Source of the DNA: a virus
Reading direction: 5' to 3' (one strand)
Length of the DNA: 46,554 nt
Virus record (IMG/VR): IMGVR_UViG_3300035698_003554
Location: 1-46,554 of that record
Shown here: positions 40,160 through 46,554 of the stretch, in pieces
Layout: each line of letters begins with the position of its first letter
Position numbering within the stretch: the first letter of the stretch is position 1
The notes under the pieces: generated by a model
The model's database searches: none
What the model was told of the DNA's origin: nothing
What the model saw: the letters and a program-made list of their open reading frames with translations, nothing else
Position numbers and translations under genes: made by a program

Positions 40160-40414
40160 TCAATCCTCCTTCTCTAAATCACTAAGCGTTAGGAATTCTT
40201 TAGTTCTAGACCCCTTGCTACAATGACTACAAATAGCTGCGCCAATATCACCAATAGTCTTGTTGTAGAAATCGCAATGAGGGCATTTGTGCCACACCAT
40301 TTCATGCTTTGCGCACCACCCAGAGCATAGATTCGCTCCCTTGCCACAGTTGGGACATATCCAACAACTAGCCATGGCTAGTGCGGCCGAAAGTGATTGT
40401 TGGTCTAGTTTCAT
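40160..40414 (-). CDS. Zinc-ribbon protein (84 aa)
   Basis: An 84-residue protein with three or four CxxC-type knuckles (CWICPNCGKG, CSGWC, CPHC, CSHC), enough for two zinc ribbons. It overlaps the small terminase gene by ATGA. A DNA- or protein-binding accessory role is possible. Confidence 0.65.
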   Translation of the reverse strand: MKLDQQSLSAALAMASCWICPNCGKGANLCSGWCAKHEMVWHKCPHCDFYNKTIGDIGAAICSHCSKGSRTKEFLTLSDLEKED

Positions 40415-40719
40415 TGTTCGTCTAGATATTTAGCTATCGCCTCCTTTGCTTCTTTCTTGTGTTCAGCAGAGATAAAGACCGTTGTACCAGTATCAGCGTT
40501 TCCTTTCCCATCTTCCCTTGCTCTTTTGGGTTTGAAGTATTCTAGTATATCCTTATAAGCACCGAGATAGTCTTTCCCGTCCAACGCTCCTAGTTCTTCT
40601 AGGAATTTAACACTCCCTTCGGACGTTAGATACTCGCCTATTTGTTCCCATTGCTGGTTCTTTAGGTCTCTAACCCCTGCTCCTTTGTGTCCGTGTTTGT
40701 TGCCTTTTTGAAATCCCAT
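40411..40719 (-). CDS. terS: Terminase small subunit-like protein
   Basis: A 102-residue protein with a basic GFQKGNKHGHKGAG start, helical segments (NQQWEQIGEYLTSEG, FLEELGALDGKDYLGAYKDI) and FKPKRAR, typical of short small terminases that recognise packaging DNA. The large subunit lies three genes downstream on the same strand. It has its own promoter at 40740-40768. Confidence 0.7.
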   Translation of the reverse strand: MGFQKGNKHGHKGAGVRDLKNQQWEQIGEYLTSEGSVKFLEELGALDGKDYLGAYKDILEYFKPKRAREDGKGNADTGTTVFISAEHKKEAKEAIAKYLDEQ

Positions 40720-40739
40720 GAGAATACATATACGATATA

Positions 40740-40768
40740 ATTATAAAGCTATTTAATCATGGTTGCAA
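40740..40768 (-). promoter_or_regulatory. Promoter of the small terminase gene
   Basis: TTGCAA (40768-40763), spacer 17 and a perfect TATAAT (40745-40740) on the minus strand, about 20 bases before ATG 40719. This one leaves a leader of about 13-15 bases. Confidence 0.65.
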
Positions 40769-40775
40769 GTTTTCT

Positions 40776-40850
40776 TTATATTATATATTTTTTCTCTTTA
40801 GCTACACGCAAAAAGAATTCTCCGAGTGGTTCGTCTTTGTTTTTACTCAT
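40776..40850 (-). CDS. Possible 24-aa peptide or 3' part of a broken gene
   Basis: A short frame that begins ATG 40850 and is open further upstream in the same frame, with coding-like sequence, to about 40915. It could be the second half of a frameshifted gene beginning at 40989, which lies in a different frame. Confidence 0.3.
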   Translation of the reverse strand: MSKNKDEPLGEFFLRVAKEKKYII

Positions 40851-40887
40851 AGATACCTCTATTGTGCTTACTCCGATTATCCCAACA

Positions 40888-40989
40888 TCAACACAATCTT
40901 CCCGTTCCTTTTGCTGTTTTTATTAGTGTGCCAAAGCTCAGAGTCTTATCCGCTAGTGAGTCTATTATTCTTTCTATATCTTTTTTCAT
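40888..40989 (-). CDS. Small protein, predicted leaderless, possibly truncated
   Basis: ATG 40989 opens a 33-residue frame with a helical start and an ADKTLSFGTLI sequence, a pattern I recall near the N-terminus of longer small phage proteins. Here the frame stops early (TGA at 40888), so it may be a truncated member. Its promoter is one of the best in the window. Confidence 0.45.
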   Translation of the reverse strand: MKKDIERIIDSLADKTLSFGTLIKTAKGTGRLC

Positions 40990-41036
40990 GCTCTTATCAT
41001 ATCACAACTCACTATGCTTTGTCAAGTGTTTGTCAA
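40990..41036 (-). promoter_or_regulatory. Leaderless promoter with extended TTGACAAACACTTGAC element
   Basis: TTGACA (41025-41020), spacer 18, TATGAT (41001-40996), then AAGAGC and ATG 40989. A second TTGACA lies 11 bases upstream (41036-41031), as at 8458 on the other strand. Confidence 0.75.
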
Positions 41037-41045
41037 GCTAAATTT

Positions 41046-41147
41046 TCACCTCCTTGCTTCCTCGAAAAAATCCACAGATATTTGTACCGCTTCTGTATCA
41101 TCATAGGTTATTGTTGGTTGAACTGTTACTATTGTTTCGCTTGGCAT
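41046..41147 (-). CDS. Small acidic protein (33 aa)
   Basis: ATG 41147 opens a 33-residue acidic frame (TITYDDTEAVQISVDFFEEA). It lies between two genes of the same strand. Codon composition matches neighbours. No family is recognised. Confidence 0.45.
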   Translation of the reverse strand: MPSETIVTVQPTITYDDTEAVQISVDFFEEARR

Positions 41148-41168
41148 TTTAAAGGTGTTTTTTACAAC

Positions 41169-41540
41169 TTAATCCCATAAATTATAATAGTATTCTTTGA
41201 ATAAATCCATCCCTCTTTCAAACTTCTTGGCTTGTTGGGCTGATTTTTTCTTGTCGTATTTCATTTCCATATATCCTTCTTTTGCTTTATCCCAATACAT
41301 ACAATCTGGGTTCTTAGTAGCTTCAAACCCTTGTGCTATCTCCTCTAATATTTCGTTCCACTTATGAAACTCATCGTTTACTTTCTTTTCGTCATATAGA
41401 TCACTGAGACAGCTACTGTTCATTTCTTTAAGTCTTCTAAGGGCACTTGGTATCATTACTGATAGATAGTCCTGAAATCCCCATAGGTCTTCATCTGAGT
41501 ATCCTCTTGTTGCCCGTTGCCAGTAATGTTTTATTCTCAT
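41169..41540 (-). CDS. Conserved phage protein of unknown function (123 aa)
   Basis: A 123-residue helical protein with RATRGYSDEDLWGFQDYL near the N-terminus, SALRRLK, and EEIAQGFEATKN in the second half. This pattern belongs to a family I know from many phages without assigned activity. It overlaps the dNMP kinase gene by ATGA. Confidence 0.68.
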   Translation of the reverse strand: MRIKHYWQRATRGYSDEDLWGFQDYLSVMIPSALRRLKEMNSSCLSDLYDEKKVNDEFHKWNEILEEIAQGFEATKNPDCMYWDKAKEGYMEMKYDKKKSAQQAKKFERGMDLFKEYYYNLWD

Positions 41541-42133
41541 TTTTTAAGACAATAATCTTTAATAATCTGTTCTGGTTCTCGGCTAGGGAGTATCATATCT
41601 AGCTTCTCGTAGAGTTCTTCAATAGTTCCATTGTTCTCTATTTTGACATCATATCCAAGTTTTCCTACTTCTGATTCTGTTCGGTGTGTAGAATCTTCGT
41701 TAGTTTCTGTATCGCGCACAATTTTTATAAAAATTGGGTTGGTGTGTGCTGTGAGCCAATCTTGTTCTTCTTTTAGTCGTACATCAGATATTACAGCGTA
41801 GCTGTTATCTTCTTCTAATAGCTTTAAATGGAGTTTCCGCATAAAACAGTCAAGACCGAAGAATTCCTTCAGTTCGTCCCCACATAATTGCAACATTTTC
41901 CGAAATGACATTGTTTTCGCTTCACTGTTGTCATCTTTATATGCCCTGAAGTCCCAGTTCTCGTTCTTGAACCTGTCGAGCTGATCAATGGTTGTGTCTG
42001 TGAGGTTAGCTACCATCTTTTTGAGTGGTTCTGCTATAGCGTATTTTCTACATTCTAGTTTGTCACATAGATAGTTCGCGGCAGTATCTTTACCACTTCT
42101 CATTTCTCCGCTAATACAATAAGTAGTTTTCAT
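41537..42133 (-). CDS. Deoxynucleoside monophosphate kinase-like protein
   Basis: A 198-residue P-loop kinase. The Walker A sequence GEMRSGKDT spans residues 9-17; the product has the lid-type DSTHRTESEVGKLG segment and a final helical region, similar to phage dNMP kinases (T4 gp1 type) and dephospho-CoA kinase folds. It likely raises dNTP supply for phage DNA. It is coupled to genes on both sides. Confidence 0.75.
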   Translation of the reverse strand: MKTTYCISGEMRSGKDTAANYLCDKLECRKYAIAEPLKKMVANLTDTTIDQLDRFKNENWDFRAYKDDNSEAKTMSFRKMLQLCGDELKEFFGLDCFMRKLHLKLLEEDNSYAVISDVRLKEEQDWLTAHTNPIFIKIVRDTETNEDSTHRTESEVGKLGYDVKIENNGTIEELYEKLDMILPSREPEQIIKDYCLKK

Positions 42134-42327
42134 TTTGCTTTATTGATTAAGTTTTCTGCCTCGTTATTTAGAAAGTCTATGTCTCTTTTTATTCCTCTTT
42201 TTCTTTCTTCTATTAATTCGTTTTGGTTTTCTATTAGTTGGTTTATTATTGTTGCTAGGTCTCTGCCATATAGGTTGAAATGAACTGAGTTTTCGTCTGG
42301 CGCTGTTATCGGTTCTATCTTCTTCAT
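42130..42327 (-). CDS. Coiled-coil protein (65 aa)
   Basis: A 65-residue charged helical protein (INQLIENQNELIEERKRGI). It is linked by ATGA to the kinase gene. Its leader, AACTAATAACATG, is one of the ACTAAY types. No family is recognised. Confidence 0.6.
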   Translation of the reverse strand: MKKIEPITAPDENSVHFNLYGRDLATIINQLIENQNELIEERKRGIKRDIDFLNNEAENLINKAK

Positions 42328-42391
42328 GTTATTAGTTATTTAGGGGTTTTATTTTCTTTTCCATCTTATTTAGATTGTTAAGTGGTTCTAT

Positions 42392-42553
42392 TTATAATCC
42401 ATTAAAAAATGATTCCCTCTTGTGGTCATCTAACTCTGCAACACGCTTTCCGTCTTTCGTCCATAACTGAGGACACAATCTAATTGGGTCGTCTTCCCTT
42501 TGACCAAGACCTCGGCGATCTTCTGTGTAAATGAGTTCTACGATTTTTGCCAT
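42392..42553 (-). CDS. Small hypothetical protein (53 aa)
   Basis: ATG 42553 opens a 53-residue frame with an N-terminal beta strand, a RRGLGQREDDPIRLCPQLW segment and a basic tail. The 18-base leader before its start is repeated at the 43151 gene. Confidence 0.55.
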   Translation of the reverse strand: MAKIVELIYTEDRRGLGQREDDPIRLCPQLWTKDGKRVAELDDHKRESFFNGL

Positions 42554-42568
42554 GATATAGGTTGGTTA
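42554..42568 (-). promoter_or_regulatory. Repeated TAACCAACCTATATC leader, copy 1
   Basis: Together with the start codon, 19 bases (42550-42568) are identical to 43148-43166. Both sit directly before an ATG that has no Shine-Dalgarno. Confidence 0.55.
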
Positions 42569-42572
42569 GTGA

Positions 42573-43151
42573 TTATTTAACATATTCTTTTAGTGCTTCT
42601 TTGATAGTAGATTTAGAGTATTTCTTTCCGTCTAGTTCTACCATTTCTTCTTTCTCATCTATTTGAATTCCTGTAATTTCCTCGAATATTTTAGCGTCAA
42701 AGTTTGGTGTTTTCTTAATCTTTTTAATCATGTCGTCTGATTTATTCTCTTCCCACCAAACGTTCCACGCTTCTTTGTATTCTAATGTAATAAGTGCGCC
42801 ACCAGTTGTTTTTGCGTAATCGTGTTCTTTTTTCTGTTCTTTTGATAGGTCTCTATATAATTTCCATTTATTAATAGGAATATCGAAATAAACATAGTCT
42901 TCGCTGTTTCTCCAGTCAGACATTTTAATATTAGTTTCTTTGTTAAACGCCCGCATGTTTGGTTCGTCTGTATTGAATATCCCAGAGTTCCAGTACCCAG
43001 AGTTACTGTTCCCAGAGTTCCTGTCCCCAGAGTTCCAGTTCCCAGAGTTACTGTTCCCAGAGTTACTGTTCCCAGAGTTCCAGTACCCAGAGTTCCAGTT
43101 CCCAGAGTTACTGTGCCCAGAGTTATCCGATCCCGTATTAGCATCCACCAT
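42573..43151 (-). CDS. Pentapeptide-repeat protein with conserved C-terminal domain
   Basis: A 192-residue protein. Residues 5-57 are eleven tandem units ending NSG, such as GNSNSGNWNSGYWNSG, predicted to form a narrow beta helix. Residues 58-192 form a helical domain with a WRNSEDYVYFDIP-type segment, TTGGALITLEYKEAWNVWW and a FEEITGIQI pattern. I recognise this two-part family from many phages; no function is known. The array is encoded by 15-bp units. Confidence 0.75.
   Translation of the reverse strand: MVDANTGSDNSGHSNSGNWNSGYWNSGNSNSGNSNSGNWNSGDRNSGNSNSGYWNSGIFNTDEPNMRAFNKETNIKMSDWRNSEDYVYFDIPINKWKLYRDLSKEQKKEHDYAKTTGGALITLEYKEAWNVWWEENKSDDMIKKIKKTPNFDAKIFEEITGIQIDEKEEMVELDGKKYSKSTIKEALKEYVK
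42981..43122 (-). repeat. 15-bp tandem repeat array inside the pentapeptide gene
   Basis: About ten units of AACTCTGGG-plus-six bases in minus sense. Variation is in the two codons encoding the exposed residues. Unit length equals that of the INA array at 4932-5119, but sequence and residues are unrelated. Confidence 0.85.
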
Positions 43152-43166
43152 GATATAGGTTGGTTA
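43152..43166 (-). promoter_or_regulatory. Repeated TAACCAACCTATATC leader, copy 2
   Basis: Second copy of the leader of 42554-42568, here before the pentapeptide-repeat gene. Confidence 0.55.
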
Positions 43167-43171
43167 TGTAT

Positions 43172-43298
43172 GTTCTCTCTGGTTTTGGGTAAGAATTTGC
43201 AACTTGTTTCCGCAGACGGTCTGTTTCTTGTTGCTGTTTATATTGGAGTGTCTATCTCAGCCATAATGCCATTAGACTTACCCAAAACCAGAGAGAAC
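43172..43298. repeat. 22-bp perfect inverted repeat flanking 83 bases
   Basis: 43172-43193 and 43277-43298 are perfect reverse complements over 22 bases, in the untranslated region between the phosphoesterase and pentapeptide-repeat genes. In RNA this is a 22-bp helix with an 83-base loop. No target-site duplication is seen. It could be a miniature mobile element, an invertible segment, or a leader structure. Confidence 0.85.
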
Positions 43299-43320
43299 GA
43301 TTTAACTGTAGCACAATCTT

Positions 43321-43349
43321 TTCATAATAGCAAGTGTTTGTCAAGTCAA
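43321..43349 (-). promoter_or_regulatory. Promoter upstream of the pentapeptide gene, overlapping a stop codon
   Basis: TTGACT (43349-43344), spacer 17, TATGAA (43326-43321). The TGA in the -35 box is the phosphoesterase stop codon. The TTGACAAACACTTG element follows at 43344-43331. The predicted leader of about 165 bases contains the 22-bp inverted repeat. Confidence 0.55.
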
Positions 43350-44194
43350 TTTGCTCTCCTGATTTCATAGGATGTATTAAATGTGTTATCTGCCTTGCTT
43401 GCTGTGAATTCTAGCCAAGCTCCACCGAGGTCTGAGAGCATTTCCCCCTGCATATCCCATGAGTTCATGTTTCTTGTTGGGTCTTTATATCCTGCAAGTT
43501 GTACATGAGTTTGTTCACCTCTTTTGAACTTTCCAGTCTGATCTATTCCGAGAGTAGCTACGGGGAAGTTCCAGTATTTATGTAGATGTCCAGAGATTAT
43601 AATATCAGCGTTACTTACCCATGCCGCCCTACGTTTAGCGTTTAGCACTCCTCCAGTGACAGGACTATTCCCCCCCTTTCCGTGAGTGTAGAACATGAGT
43701 GTATCCCTTCTGGTGTTACCTAGATTACACCGAGCGTTGAACCTTATAAACCCTAGATACTTACCATACTGACACCCTATTGATTTAGCAGTGTAAGAAA
43801 GGATATTTATTTCTTGGTGGTTTATGTTAGAGAGTTCGTGATTTCCAGGGGATAGAAATAAAACATTATCCTTGTACGGAGTAATGAATTGTTCAAAATC
43901 TCTTTGTATCTCTCCGAAATGGTCTGCTTTAATATATTCTGGTCTGACATCTCCTTTGGTAGACCTTCTATCCGTGTTGGCACTCATTACATCAAAAATG
44001 TCTCCGAACATTAGAATGCCCGCTCCTTGCTCTTTGGCTTGCTCTAGGTGTTTCTTGAGTAGCTTCCTATCACACAAAGGTGAATCGAAATGTAGGTCTG
44101 AGATCAATAGAAACTTTTGCTTCTCTTTGACCGTCTTGAATTTAAACTTAACTAGAAAACTGTCTCCATGTTTCTCGATTGTTGGTAAATTCAT
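43346..44194 (-). CDS. Calcineurin-type metallophosphoesterase
   Basis: A 282-residue enzyme with the five metal-binding blocks in order: SDLHFD (D33, H35), GD (64-65), GNHE (117-120), TH (170-171) and GHLH (202-205). Members cleave phosphodiesters of nucleic acids or nucleotides. No Mre11-type partner (Rad50) is present, so the substrate is open. Upstream sequence is AT-rich without a Shine-Dalgarno. Confidence 0.85.
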   Translation of the reverse strand: MNLPTIEKHGDSFLVKFKFKTVKEKQKFLLISDLHFDSPLCDRKLLKKHLEQAKEQGAGILMFGDIFDVMSANTDRRSTKGDVRPEYIKADHFGEIQRDFEQFITPYKDNVLFLSPGNHELSNINHQEINILSYTAKSIGCQYGKYLGFIRFNARCNLGNTRRDTLMFYTHGKGGNSPVTGGVLNAKRRAAWVSNADIIISGHLHKYWNFPVATLGIDQTGKFKRGEQTHVQLAGYKDPTRNMNSWDMQGEMLSDLGGAWLEFTASKADNTFNTSYEIRRAN

Positions 44195-44246
44195 GATTTA
44201 AGGTTAGCATACTTTTATTGTTCACGCAACCACTCTCGCTTGACGA

Positions 44247-44537
44247 CTAATCCTCTTTCTTAAATAGCATATTAACTACCGTTCTATTTGGAGTGACAAA
44301 TACTGGGTCTTTCTCATCCCATTTTTCGTGATCACTTCCTTTACTCTCCCAACACAAAATCCAGTCGTTCTTGTTCTTTTTATCTATTGTCTTGTTGATT
44401 TGGTCTTGTGTTACTTTTTGACCTGCTGGGGCAGTGATTTTTACCTTTGTGTTTACTGGTGGTTTTCTACGCATAGAGTTTCTGAAAGTTTTTAAATAAT
44501 TAGGGTTGTCTCTTGGTGCTGTTCTGGGGTCATTCAT
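44247..44537 (-). CDS. Basic protein of unknown function (96 aa)
   Basis: A 96-residue basic protein with Pro-rich N-terminal third and a later KNDWILCWESKG segment. ATG 44537 is preferred to an upstream TTG at 44573. A TATAAT box about 35 bases earlier suggests it can be transcribed on its own. No family is recognised. Confidence 0.55.
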   Translation of the reverse strand: MNDPRTAPRDNPNYLKTFRNSMRRKPPVNTKVKITAPAGQKVTQDQINKTIDKKNKNDWILCWESKGSDHEKWDEKDPVFVTPNRTVVNMLFKKED

Positions 44538-44578
44538 TGCTCTAACCCTACTCCTATTATTAAATTTAAGCAAGTGTA

Positions 44579-45253
44579 TTATATTGACGTTTTTTCTTTT
44601 TCTTTTTTTTCAACCTTCTTTTCTTGTGCCACTAAGAACTCACACTTCTCGCCAAACTTTGAACAAGTTGTACACATCGAGTCTTTGAGCGCGGCAGATA
44701 TTATTTCCTCTGGGTACATTTTCCAATAAAAGTGAGTAAGTCCAATAGGGCTTTTTGTGCTTTCCATTCCTTCTAGCCATTTCTTTAGTTTTTTAAAAAT
44801 AAGATTTTCCTCCACGTCCATTTTTGGTTTAGGTGTAGGTTGTTCTGTTAAGTCTAAGTTAATACCATTAGGTATAAGTATAGGTGTAGTATCCTTTGAA
44901 AGGGTTTCAAACCGTTCCAGAACGTCAGTTGGGATAAGGTCTTGTGATCGTTTTATCCCTTTTTGAATATTTGGGTTTACTTTTAAATGTTTTTGAAAGT
45001 TTTTAATACAAACCCACCCGACATCGTGGAATATTTTGTCATCTTTTTTAAATCGTTCCAAAGCCTTTGAAAGGGTTTCAATGCCTATGCCACTCTCAAA
45101 GCACATCGTCTTCTTTGTGATTTCATAAACACCACACAGATCAATGTGAGAGTTTGTAAATAAATAAATATACAAGAGCTTCTCCATTGTTGATAGTTCT
45201 TGAATATAAGAGTCAACCCAAAAATCGGAACTGATATATCTTTGTTTAGCCAT
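44579..45253 (-). CDS. Replication initiator / replisome-organiser-like protein
   Basis: A 224-residue protein. The N-terminal half has the pattern RYISSDFWVDSYIQEL, EKLLYIYLFTN and GVYEITKKTM typical of phage winged-helix replication proteins; WVCIKNFQKHLKVNPNIQKG follows. The C-terminal half has a CTTCSKFGEKC cluster that may bind zinc and a charged tail. It probably recruits host helicase or binds the origin. It overlaps the HNH gene by one base. Confidence 0.65.
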   Translation of the reverse strand: MAKQRYISSDFWVDSYIQELSTMEKLLYIYLFTNSHIDLCGVYEITKKTMCFESGIGIETLSKALERFKKDDKIFHDVGWVCIKNFQKHLKVNPNIQKGIKRSQDLIPTDVLERFETLSKDTTPILIPNGINLDLTEQPTPKPKMDVEENLIFKKLKKWLEGMESTKSPIGLTHFYWKMYPEEIISAALKDSMCTTCSKFGEKCEFLVAQEKKVEKKEKEKTSI

Positions 45254-46056
45254 TATTCAGATGGGTTAAGAGCATCTTCGCACAACTCTCGAAACTCAGA
45301 CCAGTTTCGTGACGAAGAGATAAACGATTCTAGTGTTGGAACCCCAAGTTCTTCTATAAAAAAGAAAAACATAGTCCTATTAACATAATTAAACTCATTA
45401 CACGCTTTATAATAGGCGCCAACTTGTTGTCTTTTTATTTCAGCCCCAACTGGGTCTTCTTTCTCAAGCGACTTAGTTCTAATAACAGCACTCAGATATT
45501 TTACAACATCTGTTGTTCTTATTTCGTCTTCCTCGCCGAATTTATTAAACGTCACCTCTACTGAATCACAAAGTATCTCAAGCGAGACACCCCCCTTTCT
45601 TCTTTTCTTTAGTAGAGAGAGAATGGCTGATGATGTTGTATTATAGCCGTCATCGTTTGAGAAAATATCAAAACAAGAAACAAAGTCATATTCAAGCCTC
45701 TCTATTTCCACCTCTGCCTCTTTCAGCCGTGATTTGCTTTTTATCATAGCCTTGATTTGCGAAAGCCTTTCATCTGCCTTTCTCAGCTCATCCTCAACGT
45801 CCCTTTTCCCCTCCTTTCTTACAACGCTTGTTGCCCCCTTCCCTATATTACAGTCCCAGCACGAAGTAATAAGGTTGTCTTCGCTGTTGTCGCCACCATC
45901 TTTTACAGACACAGCGTGATCGAGATTTAAAATAATGTCGTGGTCTTTGGGGTTCTTCCCACAATACTGACAAGTGAAATCATCTCTCTCAAATACAGAG
46001 AACCGTAGCTTCTTTCCGATTGCGACTCTTGACGTAGCCTTTATAGCCTTTGTCAT
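45253..46056 (-). CDS. HNH endonuclease with additional C-terminal domain
   Basis: A 267-residue protein. The HNH finger has CQYC (29-32), LDH (45-47), N61 and CWDC (66-69), so both zinc-binding pairs and the catalytic histidine are present. A coiled coil follows (90-130) and then about 130 residues of helical domain without a recognised family. It may be a free-standing nuclease or a nuclease-linked replication factor, since the initiator gene overlaps its end. It is preceded by a complex leader at 46087-46155. Confidence 0.78.
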   Translation of the reverse strand: MTKAIKATSRVAIGKKLRFSVFERDDFTCQYCGKNPKDHDIILNLDHAVSVKDGGDNSEDNLITSCWDCNIGKGATSVVRKEGKRDVEDELRKADERLSQIKAMIKSKSRLKEAEVEIERLEYDFVSCFDIFSNDDGYNTTSSAILSLLKKRRKGGVSLEILCDSVEVTFNKFGEEDEIRTTDVVKYLSAVIRTKSLEKEDPVGAEIKRQQVGAYYKACNEFNYVNRTMFFFFIEELGVPTLESFISSSRNWSEFRELCEDALNPSE

Positions 46057-46086
46057 GGTGTATGGTGTTAAAAAATATTCTCAAAT

Positions 46087-46155
46087 CCCCCACACCAAAA
46101 GACACTACTCCTTGATAGTGGGGGGGAACTGAGAACAATAGTGTGGAGTAGTGTC
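46087..46155 (-). promoter_or_regulatory. Candidate pseudoknot leader before the HNH gene
   Basis: On the minus strand GACACTACTCC (46155-46145) pairs with GGAGTAGTGTC (46111-46101). The 33-base loop includes TTCTCA and CCCCCAC, complementary to TGAGAA and GTGGGGG just after the stem (near 46093-46079). The order is that of an H-type pseudoknot. The stem is followed by TTTT, so it may also act as a weak terminator. The final leader ATATTTTTTAACACCATA resembles that of the scaffold gene. Confidence 0.5.
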
Positions 46156-46218
46156 ATCGGTTGTATTCTATCATAGTTAGAAATTATTTAAAAGTTTTAA
46201 TTCCGTTAGGATATTCTC

Positions 46219-46485
46219 TCAATTCTTACTCTTGTTCTCCATGAAAGTCAAGTGAATAGACCTTAGTTCGTCTTGCGTTAGATGTGGTTTTGTTTTGAAG
46301 TGTGCCATGTCGTGACAACTCCCACACAAACACAGGACGTTTTCTACTTCATCTCCCCCTTGGTGACTCTTATATATAATATGGTGGAATGAGATCATTG
46401 TGTTTCCTCCGCACGCTTCGCAAAGGAAAACATCGTCAGGACATTTATTAAAGTGTTTCAAGTAGTTGACTATGTGCTTTTTCAT
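46219..46485 (-). CDS. Small HNH nuclease
   Basis: An 88-residue HNH protein: CEAC (22-25), FHHI with catalytic H34-H35, N49, and CGSC (54-57) with H58 and H62. Small stand-alone HNH proteins often assist terminase-dependent DNA cleavage in phages, though this one lies away from the terminase genes. Its start codon lies within the terminal repeat. Confidence 0.8.
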   Translation of the reverse strand: MKKHIVNYLKHFNKCPDDVFLCEACGGNTMISFHHIIYKSHQGGDEVENVLCLCGSCHDMAHFKTKPHLTQDELRSIHLTFMENKSKN

Positions 46486-46554
46486 GTGTTTACTATTTAG
46501 CGTTTGTAATAAATAGTGGATTCACTGTGAACTAAGAACTATGCACATTGCATT
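46428..46554. repeat. 127-bp terminal direct repeat, right copy
   Basis: Identical to 1-127. It holds the start of the small HNH gene and, at its right end, the end of the gene annotated at 95-352. Joining 46427 to 1 yields continuous leftward genes. Confidence 0.95.

Noticed and set aside
43113-43370. Plus-strand frame of 85 codons spanning the 22-bp inverted repeat
   Set aside because: It runs antisense through the pentapeptide gene start and phosphoesterase end and has no promoter in its direction.
1-46554. Integrase, repressor, attachment site or reverse transcriptase (diversity-generating element)
   Set aside because: No tyrosine or serine recombinase, CI-type repressor, or RT motif was seen; the repeat proteins show no template-variable pair.

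Overview
The window is an essentially complete, AT-rich genome of a tailed double-stranded DNA phage. The last 127 bases repeat the first 127 exactly, so the molecule closes into a circle or is circularly permuted, with about 46,427 unique bases. Portal, HK97-fold capsid, two terminase subunits, scaffold and tail genes establish a Caudoviricetes phage. No tape-measure, tail-tube or baseplate gene is recognisable, and two large internal-virion-type proteins are present, one with a lytic transglycosylase domain. I infer a podovirus-like particle. No integrase, repressor, DNA polymerase, RNA polymerase or tRNA gene was seen, so the phage looks virulent and dependent on host polymerases. The host cannot be named. 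Almost no start codon has a Shine-Dalgarno sequence, yet promoters are sigma70-like (TTGAC-N16-18-TAnnnT), so the host probably tolerates leaderless or SD-less initiation.

Layout. (a) 353-857 is a divergent control region holding a likely small RNA on the minus strand with its own promoter and UUCG terminator. (b) 858-9009, plus strand, is a run of small, often ATGA-coupled genes for DNA metabolism: a conserved phage protein, YqaJ/lambda-type exonuclease, SSB-like protein, winged-helix protein, 15-bp-repeat protein, YopX protein, DNA methylase-like protein and RusA resolvase. They are followed by a papain-like peptidase and two membrane proteins that may belong to lysis. (c) 9010-10266, minus strand, holds small membrane proteins with holin-like features; it meets the plus-strand genes with no gap. 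(d) 10267-10468 holds a second probable small RNA, on the plus strand. (e) 10469-35604, minus strand, is the virion module, from the propeller-like appendage and fibre proteins back to the portal. (f) 35667-40719 holds small membrane proteins, a truncated capsid paralogue and the terminase genes. (g) 40776-46485 plus 95-352 holds accessory and replication genes: dNMP kinase, pentapeptide-repeat protein, metallophosphoesterase, replication initiator-like protein and two HNH nucleases.

The most unusual part is the expression logic. Six genes start exactly six bases after a -10 box, each with C-ATG at the expected start site, which predicts leaderless mRNAs. Several -35 boxes contain the TGA stop of the preceding gene. 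Two leaders, before the scaffold and an HNH nuclease, can form competing hairpins or pseudoknots. Short repeated leaders sit directly before start codons where an SD would be. Two gene products appear to need a -1 shift at an identical AAAAAACTA site.
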